DNA of 64,000 nt from Aulosira sp. FACHB-615. Lineage in GTDB: Bacteria; Cyanobacteriota; Cyanobacteriia; Cyanobacteriales; Nostocaceae. A program made the position numbers and the translations under genes. The notes beneath the pieces were generated by a model. It was not told where the DNA came from, made no database searches, and saw only the letters and a list, made by a program, of their open reading frames with translations. The stretch's first letter is position 1. Each line of letters opens with the position of its first letter. The DNA lies in the NCBI RefSeq assembly GCF_014698045.1, contig NZ_JACJSE010000033.1:9301-73300 (forward strand). The letters run 5' to 3'. Of this stretch, positions 52,569 through 60,881 are shown piece after piece.

Positions 52569-53276
52569 ATGCCTGTCCTACAAATCGGCCAAACCAGTAT
52601 CCCCTACACCGTGCGCTACAGTAGCCGTACCAAAAGCCAGCGCATCGTTGTTACCCCTAATGCTGTAGAAGTTGTTGCGCCACCCGATACTCCCTTTGAA
52701 CAGATTACCGCTTTTCTTGATAGCAAGCGACGTTGGTTATTTAATGCTGTAGAAGATTGTCGCCCAAAACATCCACCAGAAACACCTCCACGTTACGTGA
52801 GTGGGGCAAAAGTAATGTATCGTGGCCGCCGCTTAATGTTACAAGTAGAGTCAGCCGATGTAAAGCAAGTTATTGTTACTTGCAAAGGTCGCTTTTATAT
52901 CCAAGTACCATACAACCTGACTAAACATGAACAACAGAATGCGATTGAGCAAGCTTTGATTAACTGGAAACGCGATCGCGTTTGGCAGGATGTACAGCAT
53001 TTAGTCAAGATATATGCCCGTAAGCTAGGAGTCGAGATACCAGCAGTCAAACTATCTCAAGAGAAGCGAACTTGGGGAACTTGTGGCAAAGATGGCGTGA
53101 TTCGCATTAATTGGCAGCTAGTTGACGCACCGTTGTCAGTTTTGGAATATGTGGTAGCCCATGAGACTGTTCACTTGCTGCACCGCAATCATGGTGATCG
53201 TTTTTGGGAAGCCCTTTCATGTATCATGCCGGATTGGAGGACGCGGAAGGTTCAACTGGAATCTTGGGAAGGGTAG
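52569..53276 (+). CDS. YgjP/DUF45-type zinc metallopeptidase
   Basis: 235 aa, with the zincin motif HETVH in VVAHETVHLLHRNHGDRFW and a downstream conserved PDWR. The N-terminal beta domain (SSRTKSQRIVVTPNAVEVVAPP) is typical of the family. M48-like peptidases of this kind are frequently found with type I restriction operons. Role unknown; possibly turnover of the restriction subunit. It ends the plus-strand operon. Confidence 0.85.
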   Translation: MPVLQIGQTSIPYTVRYSSRTKSQRIVVTPNAVEVVAPPDTPFEQITAFLDSKRRWLFNAVEDCRPKHPPETPPRYVSGAKVMYRGRRLMLQVESADVKQVIVTCKGRFYIQVPYNLTKHEQQNAIEQALINWKRDRVWQDVQHLVKIYARKLGVEIPAVKLSQEKRTWGTCGKDGVIRINWQLVDAPLSVLEYVVAHETVHLLHRNHGDRFWEALSCIMPDWRTRKVQLESWEG

Positions 53277-53336
53277 TTTTAAGTGAGGGAATAGGTGAGT
53301 AAGATAGGTGCGATCGCGTCCTTTGTCACAAAGTCA

Positions 53337-53813
53337 TTATCGATTAGTCGCATACCTCAGCACTCGCTCCCACTCCCAACGCCACGCAGTCTCTACCGTA
53401 ATTTCTTTGCCGTTGGTGAACTTGATAAATTCTGTGCCTTCATCATAAAAAACGTCAGCGACGAGACGATTGCGGACATCATACCCCCACGTTTTGGCGG
53501 CAGCATTCCACCATCTCTGTCCAGGTGATTCTAGTATGGGTAACTCAAGGTACTCATCTTTCCAAGCCATTGGCTTCCATTGCTCTTGTAAAGCCCGAAT
53601 TAATATTTGGCTGGGGAATACTTCTTTGTTATTTTCACGTAGCCACAGTATGTAACTAATCGTACTTTGAAGCGCATTTTCTAAATCATAAGTGCAAGCT
53701 TCTAGAGTCATTTGCACGTCTTCGAGTGAAAAGTTAACGCCGAGGCTGACTAACGCACGTTCGTATTGCTTAAATATCTCGTATTCAACTGAGTCTTTTT
53801 CCCAGAACCACAC
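53337..53813 (-). CDS. Repeated hypothetical protein (158 aa), copy 2
   Basis: Homologue of 7097-7570, starting at GTG TGG with AGGAG about 11 nt upstream. The C-terminal 70 residues are almost identical to copy 1 while the N-terminal half differs. It is divergent from winged-helix scar 3, exactly as copy 1 is from scar 1, so the two form a duplicated segment. Function unknown. Confidence 0.6.
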   Translation of the reverse strand: MWFWEKDSVEYEIFKQYERALVSLGVNFSLEDVQMTLEACTYDLENALQSTISYILWLRENNKEVFPSQILIRALQEQWKPMAWKDEYLELPILESPGQRWWNAAAKTWGYDVRNRLVADVFYDEGTEFIKFTNGKEITVETAWRWEWERVLRYATNR

Positions 53814-53877
53814 AGTTAATACTTCTCCTATGCAGTTATTTTCGCTTTCTTATAGTTTAATACTGGTAGAAATACTC

Positions 53878-54057
53878 TGCTTGTACTCCGCAGTTTTGGT
53901 TCAATGCAGAAATTCAGCGCACGGTCAGGCGGTGTTGGGATAATGTGCCAGGGGTGATCGCCTATCTCAAAGAAGCGATACGGACTTGGAAAGGTATCAA
54001 GTCGCCGGAAGCGGTGTTTGTTGCTGCTTACAAGGAAGGACGAAAGCCGGAATCATG
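53878..54057 (+). pseudogene. Winged-helix gene scar 3
   Basis: Matches 28559-28736 of the intact gene without obvious frameshift (TGCAGAAATTCAGCGC to GCCGGAATC), then ends abruptly. The breakpoint after GCCGGAATC is the same as in scar 2. No start or N-terminal domain. Confidence 0.75.
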
Positions 54058-54133
54058 TAAATTGACCTCGTTTGTAAATTATAAGGATCAAGCTGCTTCC
54101 AGCTGACTCTGCAAGACCAATAAGGCTCAAAAA

Positions 54134-57100
54134 TTAGAATTTTCCACTTCTAATTTCACTTAAACTAACACCATAAAATTCTTGGGCTTGTCTAATTGCG
54201 TTTCTGGTATCCTCTGCTAATACACCGTTGAGCTGGCCATTATAAAAGCCTTTTTCTTGTAACCGTCGTTGAATCTCTAACACACTAAAGTCGCTTTTAG
54301 CTGCATTGTTCACTTTACTGTATAACCTAGCTCTGGTGGTAGGGCCAGCAATTCCACTTGCAGCTAAGTAATTATCAGCTTGGAAGCGGCGTACAGCCTC
54401 GGAAGTGTAAGAACCAAAGTAACCGTTTGGTTCTCCCTCTAAATATCCCGCTTTAATTAATTGTTCTTGCAGCATTCTGACGGCTTCACCGCGATCGCCC
54501 ACACGAAGATTATCTTTATAAGCTGCACGTCTTGGTGGAGTATCTTTATCTTCACCATAACCTACACTTCCCCCTGGCAGCTTGCTGAGAGTTGTGGGGC
54601 CAACAATCCCATCAACGTTTAGTTTATAGGCTTCTTGGAACCGCTTTACCGATTCTTCGGTAATTGGGCCAAAAATACCTGTTGCATTGCCATAATAATA
54701 ACCTGCTACCCGCAAGCTTTCTTGTAGAACCCTGACTTTTTCTCCTTCATCACCTTTCATCAAGTATTGGGAATTGCTGCGCTTGGTAGCTGGACTAGTA
54801 ATTTTGGCTGGTATACTAGCAGCCGCAACTCTACTTGATTGCGCTTGTGTACGGACAACGGTTGGTTTTATTACTTGGCTAGTGGCAGATGATTTACGCC
54901 AGTTGTCTAATTTTTGCAGTGTAGTTACCCCTACCATGCCATCAACTGGTAAACCCGCTGCTTGTTGGAACCGTCTGACAGCTGCTTCGGTGGGAAAATC
55001 ATAAACTTGGGTAATGGGAGCTTGATAAAATCCGGCTTGTTGCAACTTTTGTTGCAGACTTCTCACAGAAGGGCCTTGGTCGCCTCTTTCTAGAAAACTG
55101 GGATTGTTTGTTGATCTTTCAGCTTCTACCCCTACTGAAATAGGAATAATTTCTGCACTAATCTTTTGTAATTCTAATTTTTTAACAAGCTCTTTTGCGC
55201 TGGTTTCATTGTCGAATAGCTTAACACAAATCAAAAAACTTTTATAATTATATGAACATCTAAATGCTCCAGGTTCTATCTTTTCAATTTTTTTTAACAC
55301 GGCAGAATTATCATTTTTGACCCCAACTAAGTACTGCCTAACAGGATTAATATTCAATGGGGAATCCATGTTAAATTGTTGTTGATCTGTGAGTAATAAA
55401 CTTGATATTTTTAAAGGTGATTCTGCTTTAGTATATTTTTTTGGGCTGTAACTGACTTTATTTCCTTGCGGATAATTAGTACTAAAAATTTCTAAAAATT
55501 TTCTTACTTTACTCAGTTCAAATTCTAATTTTTGTCTTTGTTTTTCCAAAAATACCAATTTATTTCTGACATTGTTTAGTTGTTTTGTAGTCTCCTCTTG
55601 TAAGCTTTTTGCTTTTCTCTCTTTGTCTTTAGCTTTTTCAATTTGTTTGTTATTTTCTTGCTTTGTTCGATTAAATAGTTCTTGAGCTATTTGCAGTTGA
55701 ACATATATATTCTCTTTTTCATTTTCTAATTTGTCACGCTGATTTTGAACAGCATCTAACTTCGATTTTGCATTTTTAAGCTCTTGTTGTGATTTTTCTA
55801 AAGCAATGTTTATACTTGATTTTATTAATCCTATACTGACTGGAATTCCAATAAACAGCAACAAAGATAATCCTGTAAATCCTAAATGAATAGTATGCTT
55901 TATTTTTTCTTGTGTTTCGATTAATCGTTTATTAACCTTTTTTTCTTCTTTTAGAGCTAATTCTACTTTTCTTTGTGCATCGGTCAGTATTTCCTTTGCT
56001 TGCCTTTCAGCTTCTAAAGCTAATTTAAAGCTTTGTTTATCCATCTCTTGACTAGCATTTAAAAACTGATAGTCTTGATCACTTAAGCTTTTATTTGATG
56101 CCCAATTTTGGGCATCTTGCAATTCTCTACCATGTAATAAATATGATGTATCTGTACAATTAGAATTAAACCAGGCTACTATGGCTTCTCCATAGGGACG
56201 TAATTGCGTTAAAGCTTTACGAACCCAATTTTGATCAAAGACAGTTTCATAAATATGATTATAAAGTTTCAATTTTCCCTGCCGCTTAATTACTAACCCG
56301 GACAGGCGTAAATCCATTTGTTCGGAAGTATCATCAGATGCCACTTCTCCTCGAAGTAATATTTGTTGATAAAGCCCTAGTAATCTACCTGTATGTCTTT
56401 CATCTCGAAAAATCCGATCACGTATTGTTCGCAAGTGTTCAGGTTCATCTTGGGATTCCCAATTTTCGATAATCTGTGATTGCACTAATTCTTCAACTTG
56501 CTTAGGCTCTGTACCCACAGGGATGAGTTGACAAAGCTTTTGAGTAAGAAATGGTTGCCCACCTGTCCAAGCTAAAATTTTGCCTAGCACTGCTTGAGGA
56601 TTGTTAACTTTTTCTATTAACCCTTGAGCTAATGATTCAGCTTCAGACAGTTGAAAACCAGTGAGTTCAATTGCTCTACCAATATTAAAAGGTGTACGGT
56701 TTTTATCTTGAATTAAATCTGAGGGCGTAGCAACTCCCAGAAGTGTAAAACTAAGACGCTTATACTGAGGCTTGTCAGCACGCTGATTATAACAGTCTCG
56801 TATAAGTGCAAAAAAGTCGTCAGTGGAGAAATTCAGGCTCAGGACGCTATCGATTTCATCTATGAAGATGACAATAGGTTGAGAAACTTTAAATAGTAAA
56901 ACTTCTTCTATGAATTCGCTCAGTCGCTGTACTGGAGAAAGATGGTCACGGTCTCGCCACCAACTTCGTAAATTCAATTTATCTGAAAGCTCAAAACTAC
57001 TGAGCAAAATACGAACTATACCTGCATACCATTGATCAGGTGTAATGTTCTGGCTACCAATCTTTGTTAAATCAATCACAGCACAGGCAATCGCTTCTTG

Positions 57101-57295
57101 TTGTAGCCGTTGCATTGTCTGTACTCGCAAGCTAGACTTGCCCATTTGCCGAGAATTCAAAACATAGCAGAACTCGCCAGCCTTCAACGCTTCATATAAG
57201 TCTGTATCTGCTTGACGTACTACATAACTGGGAGCATTTACTGGTAAACTCCCTCCAACTTGATATTCGTAAGTTAGGTTTAGTTCTGTTTTCAT
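54134..57295 (-). CDS. AAA-like ATPase with membrane helix, coiled coil and four peptidoglycan-binding domains
   Basis: 1053 aa. Residues 10-370 form an AAA-like (PF14516-type) STAND NTPase: P-loop variant NSRQMGKSSLR, Walker B IVIFIDEIDSVL, then GGQPFLTQKLCQ. A membrane helix (about 467-490) is followed by a long coiled coil (490-620) and a SPOR-like segment (about 660-725). Four PG_binding_1 repeats end the protein (GPSVRSLQQKL, GEKVRVLQESL, GEAVRMLQEQL, VLEIQRRLQEK). The ATPase is cytosolic and the repeats should reach the cell wall. The ATG shares a base with the stop of the CHAT-TIR gene (TGATG). Probably a signalling partner of that protein. Confidence 0.85.
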   Translation of the reverse strand: MKTELNLTYEYQVGGSLPVNAPSYVVRQADTDLYEALKAGEFCYVLNSRQMGKSSLRVQTMQRLQQEAIACAVIDLTKIGSQNITPDQWYAGIVRILLSSFELSDKLNLRSWWRDRDHLSPVQRLSEFIEEVLLFKVSQPIVIFIDEIDSVLSLNFSTDDFFALIRDCYNQRADKPQYKRLSFTLLGVATPSDLIQDKNRTPFNIGRAIELTGFQLSEAESLAQGLIEKVNNPQAVLGKILAWTGGQPFLTQKLCQLIPVGTEPKQVEELVQSQIIENWESQDEPEHLRTIRDRIFRDERHTGRLLGLYQQILLRGEVASDDTSEQMDLRLSGLVIKRQGKLKLYNHIYETVFDQNWVRKALTQLRPYGEAIVAWFNSNCTDTSYLLHGRELQDAQNWASNKSLSDQDYQFLNASQEMDKQSFKLALEAERQAKEILTDAQRKVELALKEEKKVNKRLIETQEKIKHTIHLGFTGLSLLLFIGIPVSIGLIKSSINIALEKSQQELKNAKSKLDAVQNQRDKLENEKENIYVQLQIAQELFNRTKQENNKQIEKAKDKERKAKSLQEETTKQLNNVRNKLVFLEKQRQKLEFELSKVRKFLEIFSTNYPQGNKVSYSPKKYTKAESPLKISSLLLTDQQQFNMDSPLNINPVRQYLVGVKNDNSAVLKKIEKIEPGAFRCSYNYKSFLICVKLFDNETSAKELVKKLELQKISAEIIPISVGVEAERSTNNPSFLERGDQGPSVRSLQQKLQQAGFYQAPITQVYDFPTEAAVRRFQQAAGLPVDGMVGVTTLQKLDNWRKSSATSQVIKPTVVRTQAQSSRVAAASIPAKITSPATKRSNSQYLMKGDEGEKVRVLQESLRVAGYYYGNATGIFGPITEESVKRFQEAYKLNVDGIVGPTTLSKLPGGSVGYGEDKDTPPRRAAYKDNLRVGDRGEAVRMLQEQLIKAGYLEGEPNGYFGSYTSEAVRRFQADNYLAASGIAGPTTRARLYSKVNNAAKSDFSVLEIQRRLQEKGFYNGQLNGVLAEDTRNAIRQAQEFYGVSLSEIRSGKF

Positions 57296-59469
57296 CAGTT
57301 TACTCTCAGGCGATCACGGAAATATTGACGGTACAAATTACAACGAGGAGTAACATCATTTCCTTGTTGTTGTAGCAAGCCTATACTGAGCAATTTGAAG
57401 CATTCTATCGAATTTAAGCGCACAGGGCTAGTACTGACTACTACTTCCTTAATTGCAGCAGCTAATTCCGGTCGCTGTTCTAAATTCCACAAATGCCGCC
57501 GTAAATGATCGCTATAAGGGCCTGCTTCTGTAGGTGCTGTTTGTAATAATAAATCGAGTGTAATGTCCTTTCTTGCAATGTGATAAAGAGCAATCCGAAC
57601 AAGATAGGGATGTCCGCCTATCATTGCCATTAGTTGCTCAACTTGGGTAAAACTCCAATTAAGTCCGTGTCTTTGGGCTAAATCCAGTACTTGTTGGGCA
57701 TTAAATTCTAGTAATTCAATTGGTAAACCTACGTTGAAAGGGGATTGGTTAATATTTAAAGGAATATAAACTTCGGTGGAATGTACTACTACTAAATGTA
57801 GTTTCTTCCAAATTTCACGGTTTTTTCCATCTTCATGCCAAGCGCGTAATAGCCCAAAAAAGTCAGCAGCAATTTCAGGATATTGAAATACACAATCAAC
57901 TTCATCTAATCCCAAAACTAGCGGTTGGTTAATCTCTGCCAAGAGATAATCTTCAAAATATACAGTGCAATTATCTTTACTACCAAAAATCTCGTCCCAA
58001 TAATCTTTTAACTTATTTGCTACTTTTAACCTCCGCCCTACACTTGCACAAAACCATTGGAGAAATTTATCTAAATCAGCAAAAACCTTTCCATCTGCTA
58101 ATTGGAAACTCAAAGGAATAGTTAAATAATCTTGTTGTGAAGCTTGATAAAGAATCCTAGCCATAAGCGAGGTCTTCCCCATTTGCCGAGGAGCTTTAAT
58201 ACGAATTAGAGAACCTGGTTTTAAGATTGCCTCCTTGCAACGAGATTCAATCGGAGGACGTTCAATGTAAAACTCTGAAGCCAAATCTACCTGTCCTTCA
58301 GGTAATTCTGGTTCTGCTACTGGCATAGGTATATATGAACACGAAAGGCTGATTTTTTCCTCTACATCAGTACTGAAGACTTCACCTTCCGTAATACCTG
58401 CTAGTAAACTCAAGACTTCCTGCAAGATTCTAGAAGTATCAGCAGGCGAGTTCCACTCTCTTTGCTGAATTTGATTTAAATAACCTCTTAAATCATAATT
58501 TAGTGGTTCGCTCCAAGGAAAGTGAACACGAATGGGCAGAATTACTGGTCTATGTTCTGACCGTAAATCTCGCAAATGTTTTGCCCGTCTCACTTCTTCT
58601 ATGACCATCTCACTGCTGGCTGATTGTGGAGACAACAGCAGTAAGAAGTAATCACATAATTCTAATTCTCTATCAATGCGTTGAGGCCAGTTTTGTCCTA
58701 AACGAATACTTTCTCCTGCCATAAATGCTTGATGACCAGCAGCTTTAATAGCTTCATAGAAATGTTGGGCAAGGCTTAAATCCGGCTCTTGGCTGCGATA
58801 GCTGATGAAAACTCGCTGACTAACTATTGGTGTTGTTGAGATAGGAGACGAAGCTTTTTGAGAAGGTTGAGCATTAGCAGAGATAGACTCAACCTGAGCA
58901 ATTTTCAAGAAACTGGGTATATGCTGTTCTAATATTCCTGCCGTTCTAATTGCATTACACCCAAGATTATAGGCAAACTCATAGGATTTTTTTGCCCCTA
59001 ACCCATCATAAAACCCGACAGCAAACTCAATCGCTGCCCGATCTCCAATCGCTTTCTTCATCCCGATAACGCAAGGAATATGTTGCGCGATCGCTTCTGC
59101 CTGTACCTGGGAATAGCAAGCATTGAGAACTACACACTCCACTTGCCCAGAAAACAGTTGAAATAGTCCAGCTAACGCTTCTGCATCTACTAATTTCGCC
59201 GCTCCTGTTTCATCTTCAAATACTAAACCTTCTTCTCCCGCTCCATGTCCTGAAAAATGAATAATCTGCGGTTCGTGTTCCAATATTGCCCTGCGGATAT
59301 CTCGGTAGCGTACTGCTTGGGCTGTGGCTATGGAATACCGTTCTCGGTTTTTTGACCTTTTCAAACCCTCCTCAATCTCCCGCATCTCTTCACCCAGACG
59401 CAAACTTCTACTGCCGATGGGGTTGGCAGCTAACAGTAGAATTTTCTTTGTTGCTTCAGTATTCATCAA
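57295..59469 (-). CDS. CHAT protease-TIR-AAA STAND protein
   Basis: 724 aa. Residues 1-190 form a CHAT caspase-like protease with His75 (HFSGHG) and Cys118 (VVLNACYS). Residues about 215-340 form a TIR domain (VFISYRSQEPDLSLAQHF, GESIRLGQNWPQRI, YFLLLLSPQSASSEMVIEEV) with a candidate catalytic Glu in EEV. Residues about 400-724 form an AAA-like domain (P-loop APRQMGKTSL, Walker B LGLDEVD). CHAT and TIR are both death or NAD-depletion effectors, so this protein has two effector heads on one NTPase sensor. It is translationally coupled to the AAA-peptidoglycan-binding protein. Confidence 0.9.
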   Translation of the reverse strand: MMNTEATKKILLLAANPIGSRSLRLGEEMREIEEGLKRSKNRERYSIATAQAVRYRDIRRAILEHEPQIIHFSGHGAGEEGLVFEDETGAAKLVDAEALAGLFQLFSGQVECVVLNACYSQVQAEAIAQHIPCVIGMKKAIGDRAAIEFAVGFYDGLGAKKSYEFAYNLGCNAIRTAGILEQHIPSFLKIAQVESISANAQPSQKASSPISTTPIVSQRVFISYRSQEPDLSLAQHFYEAIKAAGHQAFMAGESIRLGQNWPQRIDRELELCDYFLLLLSPQSASSEMVIEEVRRAKHLRDLRSEHRPVILPIRVHFPWSEPLNYDLRGYLNQIQQREWNSPADTSRILQEVLSLLAGITEGEVFSTDVEEKISLSCSYIPMPVAEPELPEGQVDLASEFYIERPPIESRCKEAILKPGSLIRIKAPRQMGKTSLMARILYQASQQDYLTIPLSFQLADGKVFADLDKFLQWFCASVGRRLKVANKLKDYWDEIFGSKDNCTVYFEDYLLAEINQPLVLGLDEVDCVFQYPEIAADFFGLLRAWHEDGKNREIWKKLHLVVVHSTEVYIPLNINQSPFNVGLPIELLEFNAQQVLDLAQRHGLNWSFTQVEQLMAMIGGHPYLVRIALYHIARKDITLDLLLQTAPTEAGPYSDHLRRHLWNLEQRPELAAAIKEVVVSTSPVRLNSIECFKLLSIGLLQQQGNDVTPRCNLYRQYFRDRLRVN

Positions 59470-59604
59470 TTTCGTCTGGGATTACTCAAAGCACGGGTTA
59501 TTTGGAAGATGTATTCTGAGTATCCGCTCTTACGGGGTTTAACGCAATATTTCTATTGTGAAAGATAAACAAACGGGAGCGATTACGGCTGTGGGGAATT
59601 TCTG

Positions 59605-59862
59605 TTGGGGGTGATCGCCTATCTCAAAGAAGCACTGCGAACCTGGAAGGGGGTCAAGTCACCGGAAGCCGTGTTTGTGGCAGCTTGTAAAGAAGGCAGG
59701 AAGCCGGAATCAGCGCAGGTTCAATCTAATATGAAGGAGTGGTTTGAGTGGGCGAGGAAAAACAGGATTGTGTTGGCGATGTCCGGTGAGGTCGTGTATA
59801 TGCCGGATGGTGAAGCGGTGGCGTTGGACGAGATGATGCGGCGGTTTCCGGTGGGGGAGTGA
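59605..59862 (+). pseudogene. Winged-helix gene scar 4
   Basis: An 85-codon open fragment (VIAYLKEALRTWKGVKSPEAVFVAACKEG..EMMRRFPVGE) of the C-terminal domain of the gene at 27833. It begins in the middle of the domain and no start or leader is visible. It keeps the original stop codon. Confidence 0.75.
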
Positions 59863-59911
59863 TACCACAAGGAAACTGGTGATCGCAGCAAGGTCAAAGA
59901 TGTGAACAGGG

Positions 59912-60053
59912 CGGATGCAGAAACTCAAGATTGCAGAGAAATTTGGCAAAGTTTTTACCATTTGATATCAGCTTGAATTTTATTCAAACCAAATTTCATT
60001 AATGGGGATTTGTAGCTGCGGATGAGGTACTGGTGAAGTGGGATGAGTAGCGA
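59912..60053 (+). pseudogene. Fragment of the 438-aa gene's C-terminus
   Basis: GCGGATGCAGAAACTCAAGA at about 59916 matches 45515-45534, and GTACTGGTGAAGTGGGATGA matches 45670-45689, including the GTAGCGAGT after the stop. The middle is deleted. It follows scar 4 as the 8030 fragment follows scar 1. Confidence 0.6.
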
Positions 60054-60188
60054 GTCCGCTATTAGCTAACATCACGCTCAACGTCATAGAAGGCATACAC
60101 TAATCAGTTCGTTACGTGGATGATATGGTCATTATCCTTAAGTCCCAAGATCAGGGCGATGTCCATTTATGTAAGCTTATTAACTTTC

Positions 60189-60881
60189 TTATTCAAGCAG
60201 AGGAGAGCTTGAGAAATTTGTTTTATTTAGTTGAAGAAAATTTCTAAGTACTGTTCCACCATCCTCGTTAGGCTTTAACGTAAAAACTAATTCTTGACAA
60301 TCACGTTCAAATTTATTAGCACTACAAATTACTTGTTGATGATTCATCTGCCCATGTGTTAGATAAGTTGGGTATTCTTTAGCAATCAACATATTTAACC
60401 TATTTGAAACTATTTCGCAACGTCTTTTTGGAGTGTAACCAGATGCTATAAAATAATTAGAATCCCAGGAAATAAACTTTCTCTTTGATTCTTCTAATTT
60501 CACAACCGTTGTCGGTATACCCTGGATATATTCACAAAAAAATAATATTCTTGATTGTTGTACATTGGAGAGAGATAAATTGGGGAATTCAGGAAAAAGG
60601 TTTTCACTACTAGATATAATCTTAGATGCTTCAATAATTTTAACGGCTCCTTGGTAAGACACTTTTGCCTCTTGATGTTTTTTCTGTTTAGTAAGTAAAT
60701 TTCCTTGAACAATCAAAGCAAATGCTTTTCCACTAAGAAATTCACTATTTGAATTTTTAATCTCAATTTTACCTATATTGTTTTCCCATCTCGTTAAAAG
60801 CTTCATACCATATTTAATATTTTCTTCTGCACAATTCATCTTTTCAAGTTGTTGACATGCTTGAGATAGATATAGCAGCAC
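60189..60881 (-). CDS. COP23-domain part of a frameshifted AAA protein
   Basis: 230 codons. The C-terminal half has the COP23 pattern (RRCEIVSNRLNMLIAK, VICSANKFERDCQELVFTLKP, VLRNFLQLN), a cyanobacterial domain first seen in circadian oscillating protein 23. The N-terminal part is TPR-like (SQACQQLEKMNCAEENIKYGMKLL). The frame overlaps the end of the AAA gene by 38 bp. A GATAGATA duplication at 60865-60872 accounts for the shift: removing one GATA joins SAAIS to QACQQLEK in one frame. Probably the 3' half of a single gene. Confidence 0.65.
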   Translation of the reverse strand: MLLYLSQACQQLEKMNCAEENIKYGMKLLTRWENNIGKIEIKNSNSEFLSGKAFALIVQGNLLTKQKKHQEAKVSYQGAVKIIEASKIISSSENLFPEFPNLSLSNVQQSRILFFCEYIQGIPTTVVKLEESKRKFISWDSNYFIASGYTPKRRCEIVSNRLNMLIAKEYPTYLTHGQMNHQQVICSANKFERDCQELVFTLKPNEDGGTVLRNFLQLNKTNFSSSPLLE

